Assembly (NCBI RefSeq): GCF_013387455.1
Contig: NZ_VWNC01000001.1
Location: 62,001 to 126,000, forward strand
Direction of reading: 5' to 3'
DNA from: Mariprofundus sp. NF
GTDB lineage: Bacteria; Pseudomonadota; Zetaproteobacteria; Mariprofundales; Mariprofundaceae
DNA: 64,000 bases
The translations under genes were made by a program, and so were the position numbers. Shown one piece after another: positions 25,785 through 34,385 of the stretch (position 1 is its first letter; every line of letters begins with the position of its first letter). The notes below the pieces were generated by a model, which saw nothing but the letters and a program-made list of their open reading frames with translations, had not been told where the DNA came from and did no database searches.

Positions 25785-25943
25785 TTATGCGGCTACTACA
25801 GCCACGCCCGCCACGACTGCGAACACCGCGATTAGTATAACAAGCAGATAGTTCGGCTTGTCGAAATCACCGAGGCCGCCCGCTTTAGGATTGCGGTTCC
25901 ATGCATCGCCGCTGCCATCATCATCGTCACTGTTTACACCCAT
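25785..25943 (-). CDS. Small single-pass membrane protein
   Basis: A 52-residue product with GAAGGAG seven bases before its ATG. The N-terminal half is acidic and polar (four consecutive Asp residues, then DAWNRNPKAGGLGDFDKP) and the C-terminal half is one membrane helix (about 31-52). I do not recognise a family; the Trp/Asn/Gly-rich start recalls the N-terminus of HflK, but that is weak. It shares a bidirectional terminator with ilvE. Confidence 0.7.
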   Translation of the reverse strand: MGVNSDDDDGSGDAWNRNPKAGGLGDFDKPNYLLVILIAVFAVVAGVAVVAA

Positions 25944-26094
25944 ATTGGGCTCCTTCAATCATTCCATTGTGTTCTTACTCTTCCTGATAATGACTGTTAT
26001 AGACCAGAAAAGAGCATGCCGCTATCCCCCATATGGGGGACAAAGATTTTGTTGGTGGTCAAAGAGGTGCTGATTTTCAGAAGGATGTGTAAGT

Positions 26095-26274
26095 TTATGA
26101 TTTGTACTTGTAGGTGGCGGTTGCGTTGCTGTGTTCATACGTGCCCATCACGATCTCGGTTAATACTTCATCAAGATCATCGGATTTGCGCAGATCATCT
26201 TCTAATACGCTGACCATCTCTTCGCTGCTGATGGCCTCTTCTTGTCCGGTTTTTTTGTTGGTTTTGATGAACAT
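26095..26274 (-). CDS. Small hypothetical protein
   Basis: A 59-residue hydrophilic, acidic protein from the ATG at 26274 (AGGA seven bases upstream); the frame continues upstream without a better site. It begins MFIKTNKKTGQEEAISSEEM and is predicted helical in the middle (VLEDDLRKSDDLDEVLTEIV). No domain is recognised. The length, site and coherent composition make it more likely real than not. Confidence 0.55.
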   Translation of the reverse strand: MFIKTNKKTGQEEAISSEEMVSVLEDDLRKSDDLDEVLTEIVMGTYEHSNATATYKYKS

Positions 26275-26381
26275 GTATTGGGTCCTGTTGGTGAGTAGTG
26301 ACGGGCGATAGAGATGATGAAGCATCTATTCCTGACGCGCCACTTCCATGTAGCACAAAAGGGTGTTTAGATCGGAAAGAT

Positions 26382-26401
26382 AGAGGCGATAAATCGCCTC
26401 T
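26382..26401 (-). terminator. Hairpin downstream of tRNA-Leu(UAA)
   Basis: An 8-bp stem AGAGGCGA/TCGCCTCT with a 4-base loop lies 65 bases beyond the 3' end of the tRNA on its transcript strand and is followed by a short mixed T-rich run. Weak as a terminator. The spacer to the tRNA has direct copies of TAACGCG. Confidence 0.4.
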
Positions 26402-26465
26402 TCCTAACGCGTTAAAACCTTCTAACGCGCCAATGTTAACATTATCAATGTTCACATTGGCTTGT

Positions 26466-26552
26466 TGGTACCGGGAACGGGAGTCGAACCCGTACAGTAT
26501 TGCTACCGAGGGATTTTAAGTCCCTTGTGTCTACCAGTTCCACCATCCCGGC
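26466..26552 (-). tRNA. tRNA-Leu (anticodon UAA)
   Basis: Read on the minus strand, the 87-base gene begins GCCGGGATGGTGGAACTGG and ends with an encoded CCA. The acceptor stem GCCGGGA/TCCCGGT pairs (with one wobble-type position), the anticodon stem-loop GGGACTTAAAATCCC shows TAA, a long variable arm is present as in class II tRNAs, and the T-arm reads GGGTTCGACTCCC. Confidence 0.96.
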
Positions 26553-26612
26553 GTACTACAACAAAGCGGCGGGAATCCTGCCTAAGAATGGCGATTGCGC
26601 AACAGCAGATCA

Positions 26613-26632
26613 GCCCCTGCAGATGCAGGGGC
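26613..26632 (-). terminator. Hairpin after rnr
   Basis: GCCCCTGCA/TGCAGGGGC forms a 9-bp stem with a 2-base loop 15 bases beyond the rnr stop. No U-run follows on the minus strand, so it may be a transcript end stabiliser rather than an intrinsic terminator. Confidence 0.45.
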
Positions 26633-26646
26633 CATCTACGTTGATT

Positions 26647-28821
26647 TTATGCCAGTCGAAGGTTGATTGCGCCACGTACCGGATCGACACTGTCGATCAC
26701 CACATCTAGCTGATCACCAAGGTGATAAGAGGCACCACCGCGTTTGGCGATGAGCTGGTGGCCGGTCTCATCCAGTTCAAATGAACCCGGCAGATCATCA
26801 ACAGAGAGTCCGCCTTCAGCCATGGTCGGCTCCAGTTCAAAGAAGATGCGACGTTTGGTCAGTCCGGCAATGCGTGCAGACATGGTTTTGCCGACATCCT
26901 TCTGATGGAAGAGGGCGGCCAGCATGGCACGGGTATCCCATTCGGCGCGCTGCTGTTTGCGCTCCTGCGTGGAGGTCTGTGTGCCGATCGCTTCAAGCGT
27001 GCTCTTGTGCTGTACCTTGTTGGGGTCGGTGCCACGCACGAGTGCTTTGAGGCGACGATGCACAATCAGATCGGCATAACGGCGGATCGGGCTGGTAAAG
27101 TGGGCATACGATTTATAAGCCAGGCCAAAGTGGCCCTGGTTCTTCGGCGTATATTCAGCGCGCTGCAGTGAACGCAGTACAAGGCGGTGCAGCACATGGG
27201 CAAAAGGTTTGCCTTCTGACTGTTCCAGTACCCGCTGCACGCTACCCGGACGTACATTGGCATCATCGGATTTAAGCTTGGGCAGGTTTACAAACAGGCC
27301 GAAGGGGGCAAGGAACTCATTCAGGGTTTCAATCGCCTGACGCTCCGGTGGAGCATGCACACGATAGAGAAGGTCGCATTCGCGCACCTCCATAAACTCG
27401 GCAATGGCGGTATTGGCCGCCAGCATCATCTCCTCAATCAGGCGATGGGCGATATTGCGAGAACTCTCTTTCAGATCGGTGACCACATCATTTTCAAGGG
27501 TGGCACGAACTTCCGGCATATCCAGATCAAGGGCGCCGCGCTGAGCACGTTTGCGCTCCAGTTTGCGGAACAGGCGCGTTGCATCATCAAGCATGTTGCG
27601 CGCAACATCACTCTCAACGGCTGAGGCGTCGTTATCTTCAATCCAGCTGGCCGCCTGATCGTAGGTGAGACGGGCCTGAGAATGAATCACTGATTCATAG
27701 ACATGGATAGAGCGGCGGGTGCCGTTGGCATCAAAGCGCATACGCACGGTCATCGCCAGTCGAGCCACTTTCGGATTAAGGGAACAGAGACCGTTGGAGA
27801 GCTTCTCCGGCAGCATCGGGATGACACGATCAGGGAAGTAGAATGAGTTACTGCGTGCCAGCGCCTCCACATCCAGTGCCGATTTCGGTAGCACATATTG
27901 GGCGACATCAGCAATGGCCACCCACGCTTCAAAACCTTCACCGCGTGGTAGTACACAGATCGCATCATCGAAATCGCGGGCATCTTCCCCATCGATGGTG
28001 ACAAACGGTAGCTCCCTGAGGTCTTTGCGACCTTTGAGATCATCCTTATTAACGGTGTCGGAGAATTTCTCCGCTTCAGCTGTAACCGCTGGCGGAAAGC
28101 TCTCTGAGAGCTGCTGCTCGGCAACGATCAGATCGATCAGCGCCGATGGCGCGAGATTCTCACCGAGGGTTTCCAGTACCTTGCCGGTGAGGTGGCCCGG
28201 GCTACGCGAAATTTCAACACGTACCCAGTCGCCATCGGTTGCACCATTAGCATCGTTGCGTTTGATCAGAATGGTCTGCGGCATTTTGCGTGAGCGGGGC
28301 TGCACGATGCCGACGCTATCCTTAATGATAAACTGACCGACAATGGTGGTCGGGGCGTGTTCAATGATTCGCACCAGCTCGGCTGATTCACGGCCGCGGC
28401 TATGCACAACGCGCACCTCTACAATGTCACCATGCATCAGTTCGCGCATCTCTTCGCGCGGCAGAAAGAGCCCTTTCTCAAGTCCCTCTACATCAACAAA
28501 ACCAAAACCGTCGGGATGGGCGGAAACTTTGCCTGTCCACATCGGTTGATCTTTGCGTGGCCCTTTTGCATGTTTTGCATGGCCACCCTTTTTGTCGCCA
28601 TACGGCTTCTTATCGACTGCGCCTTTGCGCGCTGGCCGGCGATCACCACGGCTCTCTTCACCGCGACGGGCCGGGCGCCTGTTGCCAGGTTCCTCTTCTC
28701 CACTGCGGGCAGGGCGGCGATTGCCGCGACTCTCATCGCTGCTGCGTGGATCTTTACTCTGCTTGGCCGATTTCTCTGACCATTTAAAACTTTCAAGCGA
28801 ACTGCTTTTCTTTCTTGACAC
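26647..28821 (-). CDS. rnr: Ribonuclease R
   Basis: Processive 3'-5' exoribonuclease, 724 residues from a GTG at 28821 (GGAG eight bases upstream). After a basic N-terminal tail come cold-shock OB domains (KVSAHPDGFGFVDVEG from about 97), the RNB catalytic domain with IDGEDARDFDDAICV near 280, and an S1 domain at the end. Unusually, the tail (residues 34-69) has three copies of a unit like NRRPARSGEE spaced 13 residues apart. The usual basic tail of RNase R is C-terminal; here the C-terminus stops right after the S1 domain. Confidence 0.93.
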   Translation of the reverse strand: MSRKKSSSLESFKWSEKSAKQSKDPRSSDESRGNRRPARSGEEEPGNRRPARRGEESRGDRRPARKGAVDKKPYGDKKGGHAKHAKGPRKDQPMWTGKVSAHPDGFGFVDVEGLEKGLFLPREEMRELMHGDIVEVRVVHSRGRESAELVRIIEHAPTTIVGQFIIKDSVGIVQPRSRKMPQTILIKRNDANGATDGDWVRVEISRSPGHLTGKVLETLGENLAPSALIDLIVAEQQLSESFPPAVTAEAEKFSDTVNKDDLKGRKDLRELPFVTIDGEDARDFDDAICVLPRGEGFEAWVAIADVAQYVLPKSALDVEALARSNSFYFPDRVIPMLPEKLSNGLCSLNPKVARLAMTVRMRFDANGTRRSIHVYESVIHSQARLTYDQAASWIEDNDASAVESDVARNMLDDATRLFRKLERKRAQRGALDLDMPEVRATLENDVVTDLKESSRNIAHRLIEEMMLAANTAIAEFMEVRECDLLYRVHAPPERQAIETLNEFLAPFGLFVNLPKLKSDDANVRPGSVQRVLEQSEGKPFAHVLHRLVLRSLQRAEYTPKNQGHFGLAYKSYAHFTSPIRRYADLIVHRRLKALVRGTDPNKVQHKSTLEAIGTQTSTQERKQQRAEWDTRAMLAALFHQKDVGKTMSARIAGLTKRRIFFELEPTMAEGGLSVDDLPGSFELDETGHQLIAKRGGASYHLGDQLDVVIDSVDPVRGAINLRLA

Positions 28822-28880
28822 TATGATGCTCCATCCTATGATTGCGCGCCTCTTGCAGCTGAGCTGTAAGAGACGTCTAA

Positions 28881-28967
<87 letters not shown>

Positions 28968-28971
28968 ACAA

Positions 28972-29002
28972 GCATCTTAAGTGTTAATAACACTTAAGAT
29001 GC
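28972..29002. repeat. Perfect 31-bp palindrome after tRNA-Leu
   Basis: GCATCTTAAGTGTTA and its exact reverse complement flank a single A, starting five bases after the tRNA CCA. It has no U-run, and a conventional terminator follows at 29047, so its role is unclear; a processing or attachment site are both possible. Confidence 0.75.
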
Positions 29003-29046
29003 GCGTTAGGTCTTTATCTAATTAGACCTGACACCTGACTTTAAGG

Positions 29047-29076
29047 GCCTGCAGATTTATCTGCGGGCTCTTTTTG
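29047..29076 (+). terminator. Rho-independent terminator of tRNA-Leu
   Basis: GCCTGCAGA/TCTGCGGGC pairs over nine positions (one G-U) with a TTTA loop region, followed by TCTTTTTGTTT. Good intrinsic terminator. Confidence 0.88.
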
Positions 29077-29384
29077 TTTGTACCGGTTTCATCTAAACAT
29101 ATAGAGAACGCCGGCACATTCTCAATAAGCTGCAGATTCCTCTGCAGACGCTTTTATATCAAGTGTTATTCACACATCTGCTACTGCAGTGTGCCCTGGA
29201 CAGGGTTGTTGCTCCTGTTGCATGATGAATTTATCAAACTTTAAATCTTGGGGGTTTTAAGCAGGAAAATTCTGTTGTTCTAAAAGCGCACTTGATCTCA
29301 CTTTGGTCTCAACGCGGCGAACTGTAGCATGATAAGATGGTTTCTGCGATGACAGGTATCCTGTGATGAGATTAGGGTGTGCAT
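29077..29384. other. Intergenic region before the Xer recombinase
   Basis: It contains a second terminator-like hairpin, CTGCAGA TTCC TCTGCAG at 29130-29147 followed by ACGCTTTTA, that resembles the terminator at 29047. No reading frame with a ribosome site is seen; promoter elements for the recombinase gene must lie here but none is clear. Confidence 0.5.
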
Positions 29385-30284
29385 ATGTCTTCCCCGCAAC
29401 TGAAAAATGAAGAGGCAATTACCGGCCATCTGCAGCGGCTGGCGATGCTGCGTGGCTGGTCTTCAAAAACCACTGAGTCCTACCGCTCCGATCTTCTGCA
29501 TGCTGAGACCTTCTTTCAGGGTGCGAAAACCGCATTGGATACGGCTGATCAGCAGGCCGTGTTAGACTATCTTGCGTCACTACGCAGAGTCGGATTGAAA
29601 GAGAGTACGATTCAGCGCCGTCGTAGTGCGCTCTCAACCTGGTACAGCTACCTGCAGGATCAGGGTTTGCGAGAGGATCACCCTGCCCGCCATCTTCCCA
29701 AGCTGCGTAAATCTCGGCCACTGCCCAAATTGATCAGTGAGCAGAGCGTGGAGGCGCTGATCAATGCGCCGGACATTCATAGCGCAACCGGACTGCGTGA
29801 TCGCTGTATGCTGGAGATACTCTATGCCACCGGTCTTCGGGTGACTGAGCTGGTGGAGCTGCGTCTCTCCCATGTTGATCTTGCCGGAGGGCTGGTGCGT
29901 GTGATCGGCAAGGGGGATAAAGAGCGGCTGGTACCCTTTGGTGCAGAGGCGGCAAGTTGGCTACAGCAGTGGCTGGCGATGCGTCCGAAAGAGAAATCCG
30001 GCTCCTACCTGTTTGCCGGACGCGGTGGCAAACCGATGACACGACAGAATTTCTGGCTGCGGATCAAGCAGTATGCGCTTCAGGCAGGCCTCTCACCATT
30101 GCCATCACCGCATACCCTGCGCCACGCCTTTGCCACCCATCTGCTCAATCATGGCGCTGATCTGCGGGCTGTGCAGATGCTGCTGGGCCATGCCAATGTC
30201 ACCACCACCGAGATCTATACGCATGTCACCCGTGCCCGTCTGCATGATGTAGTGAATCGGAGCCATCCTCTTGGTAGCGGTTGA
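29385..30284 (+). CDS. xerD: Site-specific tyrosine recombinase XerD/XerC
   Basis: Tyrosine recombinase of the chromosome dimer-resolution type, 299 residues from the ATG at 29385 (AGGGTG upstream; a GTG two codons earlier is possible). The SAM-like N-terminal domain precedes the catalytic domain, with the arginine in LYATGLRVTELVEL, lysine in GKGDKERLVPFG, HTLRHAFATHLL, GHANVTTTEIYTH (tyrosine near residue 280). Length and motifs fit XerC/XerD rather than an integrase; XerD is the better guess but not certain. It is a single gene and not part of an evident island. Confidence 0.88.
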   Translation: MSSPQLKNEEAITGHLQRLAMLRGWSSKTTESYRSDLLHAETFFQGAKTALDTADQQAVLDYLASLRRVGLKESTIQRRRSALSTWYSYLQDQGLREDHPARHLPKLRKSRPLPKLISEQSVEALINAPDIHSATGLRDRCMLEILYATGLRVTELVELRLSHVDLAGGLVRVIGKGDKERLVPFGAEAASWLQQWLAMRPKEKSGSYLFAGRGGKPMTRQNFWLRIKQYALQAGLSPLPSPHTLRHAFATHLLNHGADLRAVQMLLGHANVTTTEIYTHVTRARLHDVVNRSHPLGSG

Positions 30285-30400
30285 ATCAGGATGCGAAATG
30301 AGAACGGGAAATTATCCCTCTGTTTTGTTATCTTTCAGCTTGGTTCCATCCGAAGGCTGAAGTTTCTTCGGGGTTAATGAGTATAGGAGTGGTTTGAGCG

Positions 30401-31573
30401 ATGGCAGACAGTCAAAAGAGAGAAGAGTCTATTTCATGTTTTTCACCCGGGCTGGCAGGTATTCCGGTAGCCGAATCGGCCGTTTCATTTGTCGATGGCC
30501 AGGTCGGGCATCTGGAGTATCGTGGCATCGATATCGAGACGCTGGCCGAGAACTCCACCTTTGAAGAGACCTCCTATCTGCTGCTTTATGGTGAGCTGCC
30601 AACGGCTGAGCAGCTGGAAGCCTTTGAAACCAGATTGAAGAGACATCGCCGCATCAAGTTCCGTATTCGTGACATGATGAAAAGTTTTCCCGAATCGGCA
30701 CATCCGATGGACAGTCTGCAGGCTACGGTTGCAGCTCTCGGTATGTTCTATCCCTACCCGAGAACCCTTGTCGGCACACTGGCTCAAGCAACTGTCGATG
30801 ACGTCTGTGTCAATCTGATTGCCAAACTGCCGACACTGGTCGCTGCACATGCACGCATGCGTCGCGGTGATGATCCGATTGCGCCGCGCGATGATCTCTC
30901 ACATGCCGCCAACTTCTATTATATGCTTACCGGTGATGAGCCCTACCCGTTGACTGAGCGGATTCTTGATGTGGCCTTTATCGTGCATGCCGAACATACG
31001 ATGAATGCCAGCACCTTCTCCACGCTGGTCGTGGCATCAAGTCTTGCTGATCCCTATACCTCAATCAGTGCCGCGATCGGATCACTATCCGGACCTCTGC
31101 ACGGTGGTGCCAATGAAGATGTGTTGCAGATGCTGGATGAGATTGGCACGGTCAAAAATGCTGAGTCGTATCTGAATGGCAAGCTGGAGCGTAAAGAGAA
31201 GATCTCGGGTCTTGGGCATCGTGTATACAAAACCCGTGATCCACGCGCGACCTTGCTGGTGAAGCTCTACAAACAGCTGACCGATAAGATAGGTAGCGAT
31301 ATTGATTATCGTATTGCCCGTCAGATCGAGAAGCTCTCCGAAAGCACGCTGGGTAAAAAGGGTATCTGCCCGAATGTCGATTTCTATTCCGGCATTGTCT
31401 ATCGCAAACTGGGTATCCCGACCGATCTGTTTACCCCGATCTTTGCCATTGCCCGTGTTTCAGGCTGGTTGGCACACTGGAAAGAGCAGCTGGGTCAGGG
31501 CCGTATCTATCGTCCATCCCAGATCTATACCGGAAAGTTCGACGCCCCGTACACGCCAATCGACAAACGGTGA
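30401..31573 (+). CDS. gltA: Citrate synthase
   Basis: Condenses oxaloacetate and acetyl-CoA, first step of the TCA cycle. At 390 residues it has VDGQVGHLEYRGIDIETLAE near 30-49, LSGPLHGGANEDVL with the catalytic histidine, GLGHRVYKTRDPRA with the second histidine, and a catalytic aspartate in NVDFYSGIVYRKLGIP. The size and shape are closer to the shorter CitZ/PrpC-like citrate synthases than to the long E. coli GltA. It is monocistronic with a clear terminator; a 2-methylcitrate synthase role is less likely since no prp genes are near. Confidence 0.93.
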   Translation: MADSQKREESISCFSPGLAGIPVAESAVSFVDGQVGHLEYRGIDIETLAENSTFEETSYLLLYGELPTAEQLEAFETRLKRHRRIKFRIRDMMKSFPESAHPMDSLQATVAALGMFYPYPRTLVGTLAQATVDDVCVNLIAKLPTLVAAHARMRRGDDPIAPRDDLSHAANFYYMLTGDEPYPLTERILDVAFIVHAEHTMNASTFSTLVVASSLADPYTSISAAIGSLSGPLHGGANEDVLQMLDEIGTVKNAESYLNGKLERKEKISGLGHRVYKTRDPRATLLVKLYKQLTDKIGSDIDYRIARQIEKLSESTLGKKGICPNVDFYSGIVYRKLGIPTDLFTPIFAIARVSGWLAHWKEQLGQGRIYRPSQIYTGKFDAPYTPIDKR

Positions 31574-31592
31574 TCGCGCATTGATTCCACTG

Positions 31593-31629
31593 AGGCCGTG
31601 TTAGCTCCTGCTTTCACGGCCTTTTTTTG
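31593..31629 (+). terminator. Rho-independent terminator of citrate synthase
   Basis: AGGCCGTG/CACGGCCT makes an 8-bp stem with a 14-base loop, then TTTTTTTGC. It lies about 20 bases beyond the gene. Confidence 0.9.
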
Positions 31630-31689
31630 CTTCATCGCGCAACTTGCGGGAATGCAGGGGAAAGGTCACCGTGATGTGGCAGATAGGCT

Positions 31690-31843
31690 AACCACGAATG
31701 CCCCAGGGCACCCTCTCCGGCTTACTATTTAGCTGAAGACTGATGTTTGTCATAGCAATGAATATCTTGTCATTCGTGAAAATTCGAGTGTACAAGGTGA
31801 ATCAAGCTTGCTTGAGAGAGAGTGCCCTGGGGTATTCGTGGTT
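31690..31843. repeat. 154-bp inverted-repeat element (MITE-like)
   Basis: The 28-base arms at 31690-31717 and 31816-31843 are inverted copies with two mismatches; each begins AACCACGAAT and continues CCCCAGGGCAC. The 98-base core has no gene. The 300-base stretch 31630-31928 contains nothing else recognisable. The outer ends resemble the elements at 6449 and 43142. Confidence 0.78.
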
Positions 31844-31928
31844 GGATTTTTTATGTTTGAGCAATGCTAAAACAGCCGCCATAGGTTGATATTACCCGTT
31901 CATCCGAGATGAGCTTTTTGTGATTGTG

Positions 31929-32879
31929 TTAGATGGCTGCAGGAACGTCTGCGTCGTGGCCGTCTCTATGTAACCAGCGGGTCATGCCTGCGGCGGTGAC
32001 AATGCACCAGACGGCAAACAGGGCGCCGGGAAGGGCAGTTTCAGGTTCAAAATGCTGCAGTGCCAGTGCCACGCCCAGGCCTGCGTTCTGCATGCCTATC
32101 TCAATGCTTAGCGTGATGCGATAGCTGCGCTCAAAGCGGAACAGTTTGCCGGCAAACCAACCGAGCATGTAACCCAGTCCATTGAGTAGTACCACCAGCA
32201 CAAACACGATAGGCGGCGTGTTGGCCAGTTGATCGTGATTGCTGGCTACGGCAAAACCACAGATAATGATAATGGCTATAGATGCGATGCCGGGAGCAAT
32301 GATGGCAGCCTGATTGAGCATGTGACTGCTCAGCCGGGTGCGCAGTGCCATGCCTAGTGCCAGTGGCAGGGCAACGGTAAGCAGGATCGTCTGCATCATC
32401 GGCCAGAAGGGGATCTCCATATAAGCGCTGCCAAGCAGCTCCACCAGCAGAGGCGTCAGTATCGGTGAGAACATGGTGGCGACCATGGTCATGGCAATCG
32501 AGAAGGCGACGGCACCACCTGCCAGATAGGTGATGACATTGCTGGCCATAGCACCCGGTGCACAACCGACAATAATGAAACCCAGTGCCATAGCTGGCGT
32601 TGCTCCCTGCCATGTGGCGATCAGAGCGGCGGTAAAACCGAGCATCGGCATAATCCAGAACTGCATGGCCACACCGAGTGCAATGCTCAGTGGTTTGGCG
32701 ATAGCTGACTGTGCCTCTTCAGGTTTGAGAACCACACCGAGCGCAAACATGGTGGCGGCAAAACACCAGAGAAAAACATCTTGAAAAATCAGGAATGCGG
32801 CGGGGAAGGCGTAAGCGACAACAGCGAAAATGACTGTGAAGACAGCCATCTTTTCGGAGAGCGCCCGCCAGATGATCAT
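31929..32879 (-). CDS. Bile acid:sodium symporter (BASS) family transporter
   Basis: Integral membrane protein of 316 residues with about nine or ten helices. FALGVVLKPEEA near 45-57, GFIIVGCAPGAMASNVITYLAGGAVAFSIAMTM (in parts) and IEIGMQNAGLGVALALQHF carry the two crossover motifs of the BASS/SBF family. Substrates in bacteria include organic acids, pantothenate-type compounds or bile salts; the actual one cannot be told. It starts directly after the metF stop, so it may be co-transcribed with metF and dcd. Confidence 0.88.
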   Translation of the reverse strand: MIIWRALSEKMAVFTVIFAVVAYAFPAAFLIFQDVFLWCFAATMFALGVVLKPEEAQSAIAKPLSIALGVAMQFWIMPMLGFTAALIATWQGATPAMALGFIIVGCAPGAMASNVITYLAGGAVAFSIAMTMVATMFSPILTPLLVELLGSAYMEIPFWPMMQTILLTVALPLALGMALRTRLSSHMLNQAAIIAPGIASIAIIIICGFAVASNHDQLANTPPIVFVLVVLLNGLGYMLGWFAGKLFRFERSYRITLSIEIGMQNAGLGVALALQHFEPETALPGALFAVWCIVTAAGMTRWLHRDGHDADVPAAI

Positions 32880-33755
32880 TTAGAGATAATCGCTGATCTT
32901 TCCATGGATGGCAATAGTCGCGGCAGATTTATTCAGGGTGTAGAAGTGCAGGCCGGGTGCTCCCTGCTCAAGTAGCTCACGGCACTGGCTGGCAGCCAGT
33001 TCGATACCGAGTTTGGCGACCGCATCGAGATCTTCGCGAACCGGGTCCATCTTCTCATGCAGCCATGCCGGGATGCTGGTTCCGCACATCGATGAGAAAC
33101 GGACAATCTGATCAAAGTTTCCGATCGGCATGATACCCGGAATAATCGGCATGGTAATGCCTGCTTTGTCACAGCTATCACGAAAACGGAAAAAGGCTTC
33201 ATTATCGAAAAAGTATTGGGTGATGGCGCAGTCGGCACCATTGTCCTGTTTCATTTTCAGGTAGCGGATATCATCAGCGACACCACCCTTTGATTCAGGA
33301 TGCCCCTCGGGGTAGGTGGCGCAGGCGATCGAGAAATCACCCTGTTCGCGCAGAAATGCGATCAGGTCGGTAGCATGGCTAAAACCACCTTCGGTGGCCT
33401 GAAAGTGATCCATCCCCTCCGGCGCATCGCCTCTGAGGGCCAGGATATTCTGAATGCCTGCTGCACGGTAATCGGCAAGCAGATCGGCCAGTTGATCTCT
33501 GGAGGCTCCTACGCAGGTCAGGTGAGCCACAGCTGATAGCCCTGTCTCATCCTTGATGCGAGTGACAATACCTTTGGTGCGATCCTGGGTTGTGCCGCCG
33601 GCACCATAGGTGACCGAAGCATAAGCCGGGTTGATTGTTTGTAGTTCGCGCAGGCAGTTCCAGAGATTCTCTTCACCCTTGTCGGTCTTGGGTGGGAAAA
33701 ACTCGCATGAGAAGAGTGGTTTGGTGGCTGCGCCGAGAATCTCAGAAAGTTTCAT
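32880..33755 (-). CDS. metF: 5,10-methylenetetrahydrofolate reductase
   Basis: FAD-dependent reductase making 5-methyl-THF for methionine synthesis, 291 residues. SCEFFPPKTDKGEENLW near 16-32, YGAGGTTQDRTKGI, ALRGDAPEG, and TQYFFDNEAFFRFRD are characteristic, and IIPGIMPIGNFDQIVRFSS follows in the barrel. The methyl product is used by a B12-dependent or independent methionine synthase, not seen here. Confidence 0.95.
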   Translation of the reverse strand: MKLSEILGAATKPLFSCEFFPPKTDKGEENLWNCLRELQTINPAYASVTYGAGGTTQDRTKGIVTRIKDETGLSAVAHLTCVGASRDQLADLLADYRAAGIQNILALRGDAPEGMDHFQATEGGFSHATDLIAFLREQGDFSIACATYPEGHPESKGGVADDIRYLKMKQDNGADCAITQYFFDNEAFFRFRDSCDKAGITMPIIPGIMPIGNFDQIVRFSSMCGTSIPAWLHEKMDPVREDLDAVAKLGIELAASQCRELLEQGAPGLHFYTLNKSAATIAIHGKISDYL

Positions 33756-33756
33756 A

Positions 33757-34326
33757 TTATAACCTTGGTACGGTCACGCCCGTCTGTCCCTGATATTTAC
33801 CGGCTTTATCCTTATATGAGGTTTCACACTCTTCGTCCGACTCCAGGAAGAGGAACTGAGCCACGCCTTCACCGGCATAAATCTTGGCCGGCAGTGGTGT
33901 GGTGTTGGAGAACTCAAGGGTGACATGACCCTCCCACTCAGGCTCAAGCGGGGTGACGTTAACGATGATGCCGCAGCGGGCATAGGTCGATTTGCCGAGG
34001 CAGATGGTCAGTACCGAGCGCGGAATGCGCATGTACTCCATGGTGCGTGCCAGTGCGAATGAGTTGGGTGGAATGATGCAGACGTCTGATTTCACATCGA
34101 CGAAACTGTTGGCATCGAAGTTTTTCGGATCGACAATCGCGGAGTTGATGTTGGTGAATATCTTGAACTCGTCAGAGCAGCGCACGTCATAGCCGTAAGA
34201 GGAGAGGCCGTAGGATACGATGCCTTCATCTTTCTCATTGCGTTTGACCTGACCGTCGACAAACGGCTCAATCATGCCGTGCTCCTGTGCCATGCGGCGA
34301 ATCCACTTATCCGATTTGATGGACAT
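33757..34326 (-). CDS. dcd: dCTP deaminase
   Basis: Converts dCTP to dUTP for dTMP synthesis, 189 residues. [20 protein letters not shown] near 38-57, then [31 protein letters not shown] (read in parts) with the catalytic glutamate in [14 protein letters not shown], and [10 protein letters not shown]. Length fits homotrimeric Dcd of the beta/gamma type. One base separates it from metF. Confidence 0.95.
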   Translation of the reverse strand: MSIKSDKWIRRMAQEHGMIEPFVDGQVKRNEKDEGIVSYGLSSYGYDVRCSDEFKIFTNINSAIVDPKNFDANSFVDVKSDVCIIPPNSFALARTMEYMRIPRSVLTICLGKSTYARCGIIVNVTPLEPEWEGHVTLEFSNTTPLPAKIYAGEGVAQFLFLESDEECETSYKDKAGKYQGQTGVTVPRL

Positions 34327-34385
34327 TACACCCCTCCAAAAACATTAGGTGCCGGAGCATAACGGTAGAGGCTTAAATCGGCCAG

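Noticed and set aside
29385-30284. Xer recombinase as the integrase of a genomic island next to tRNA-Leu
   Set aside because: Motifs and length fit the chromosomal XerC/XerD, and the flanking genes are ordinary; the tRNA is 400 bases away with its own terminator.
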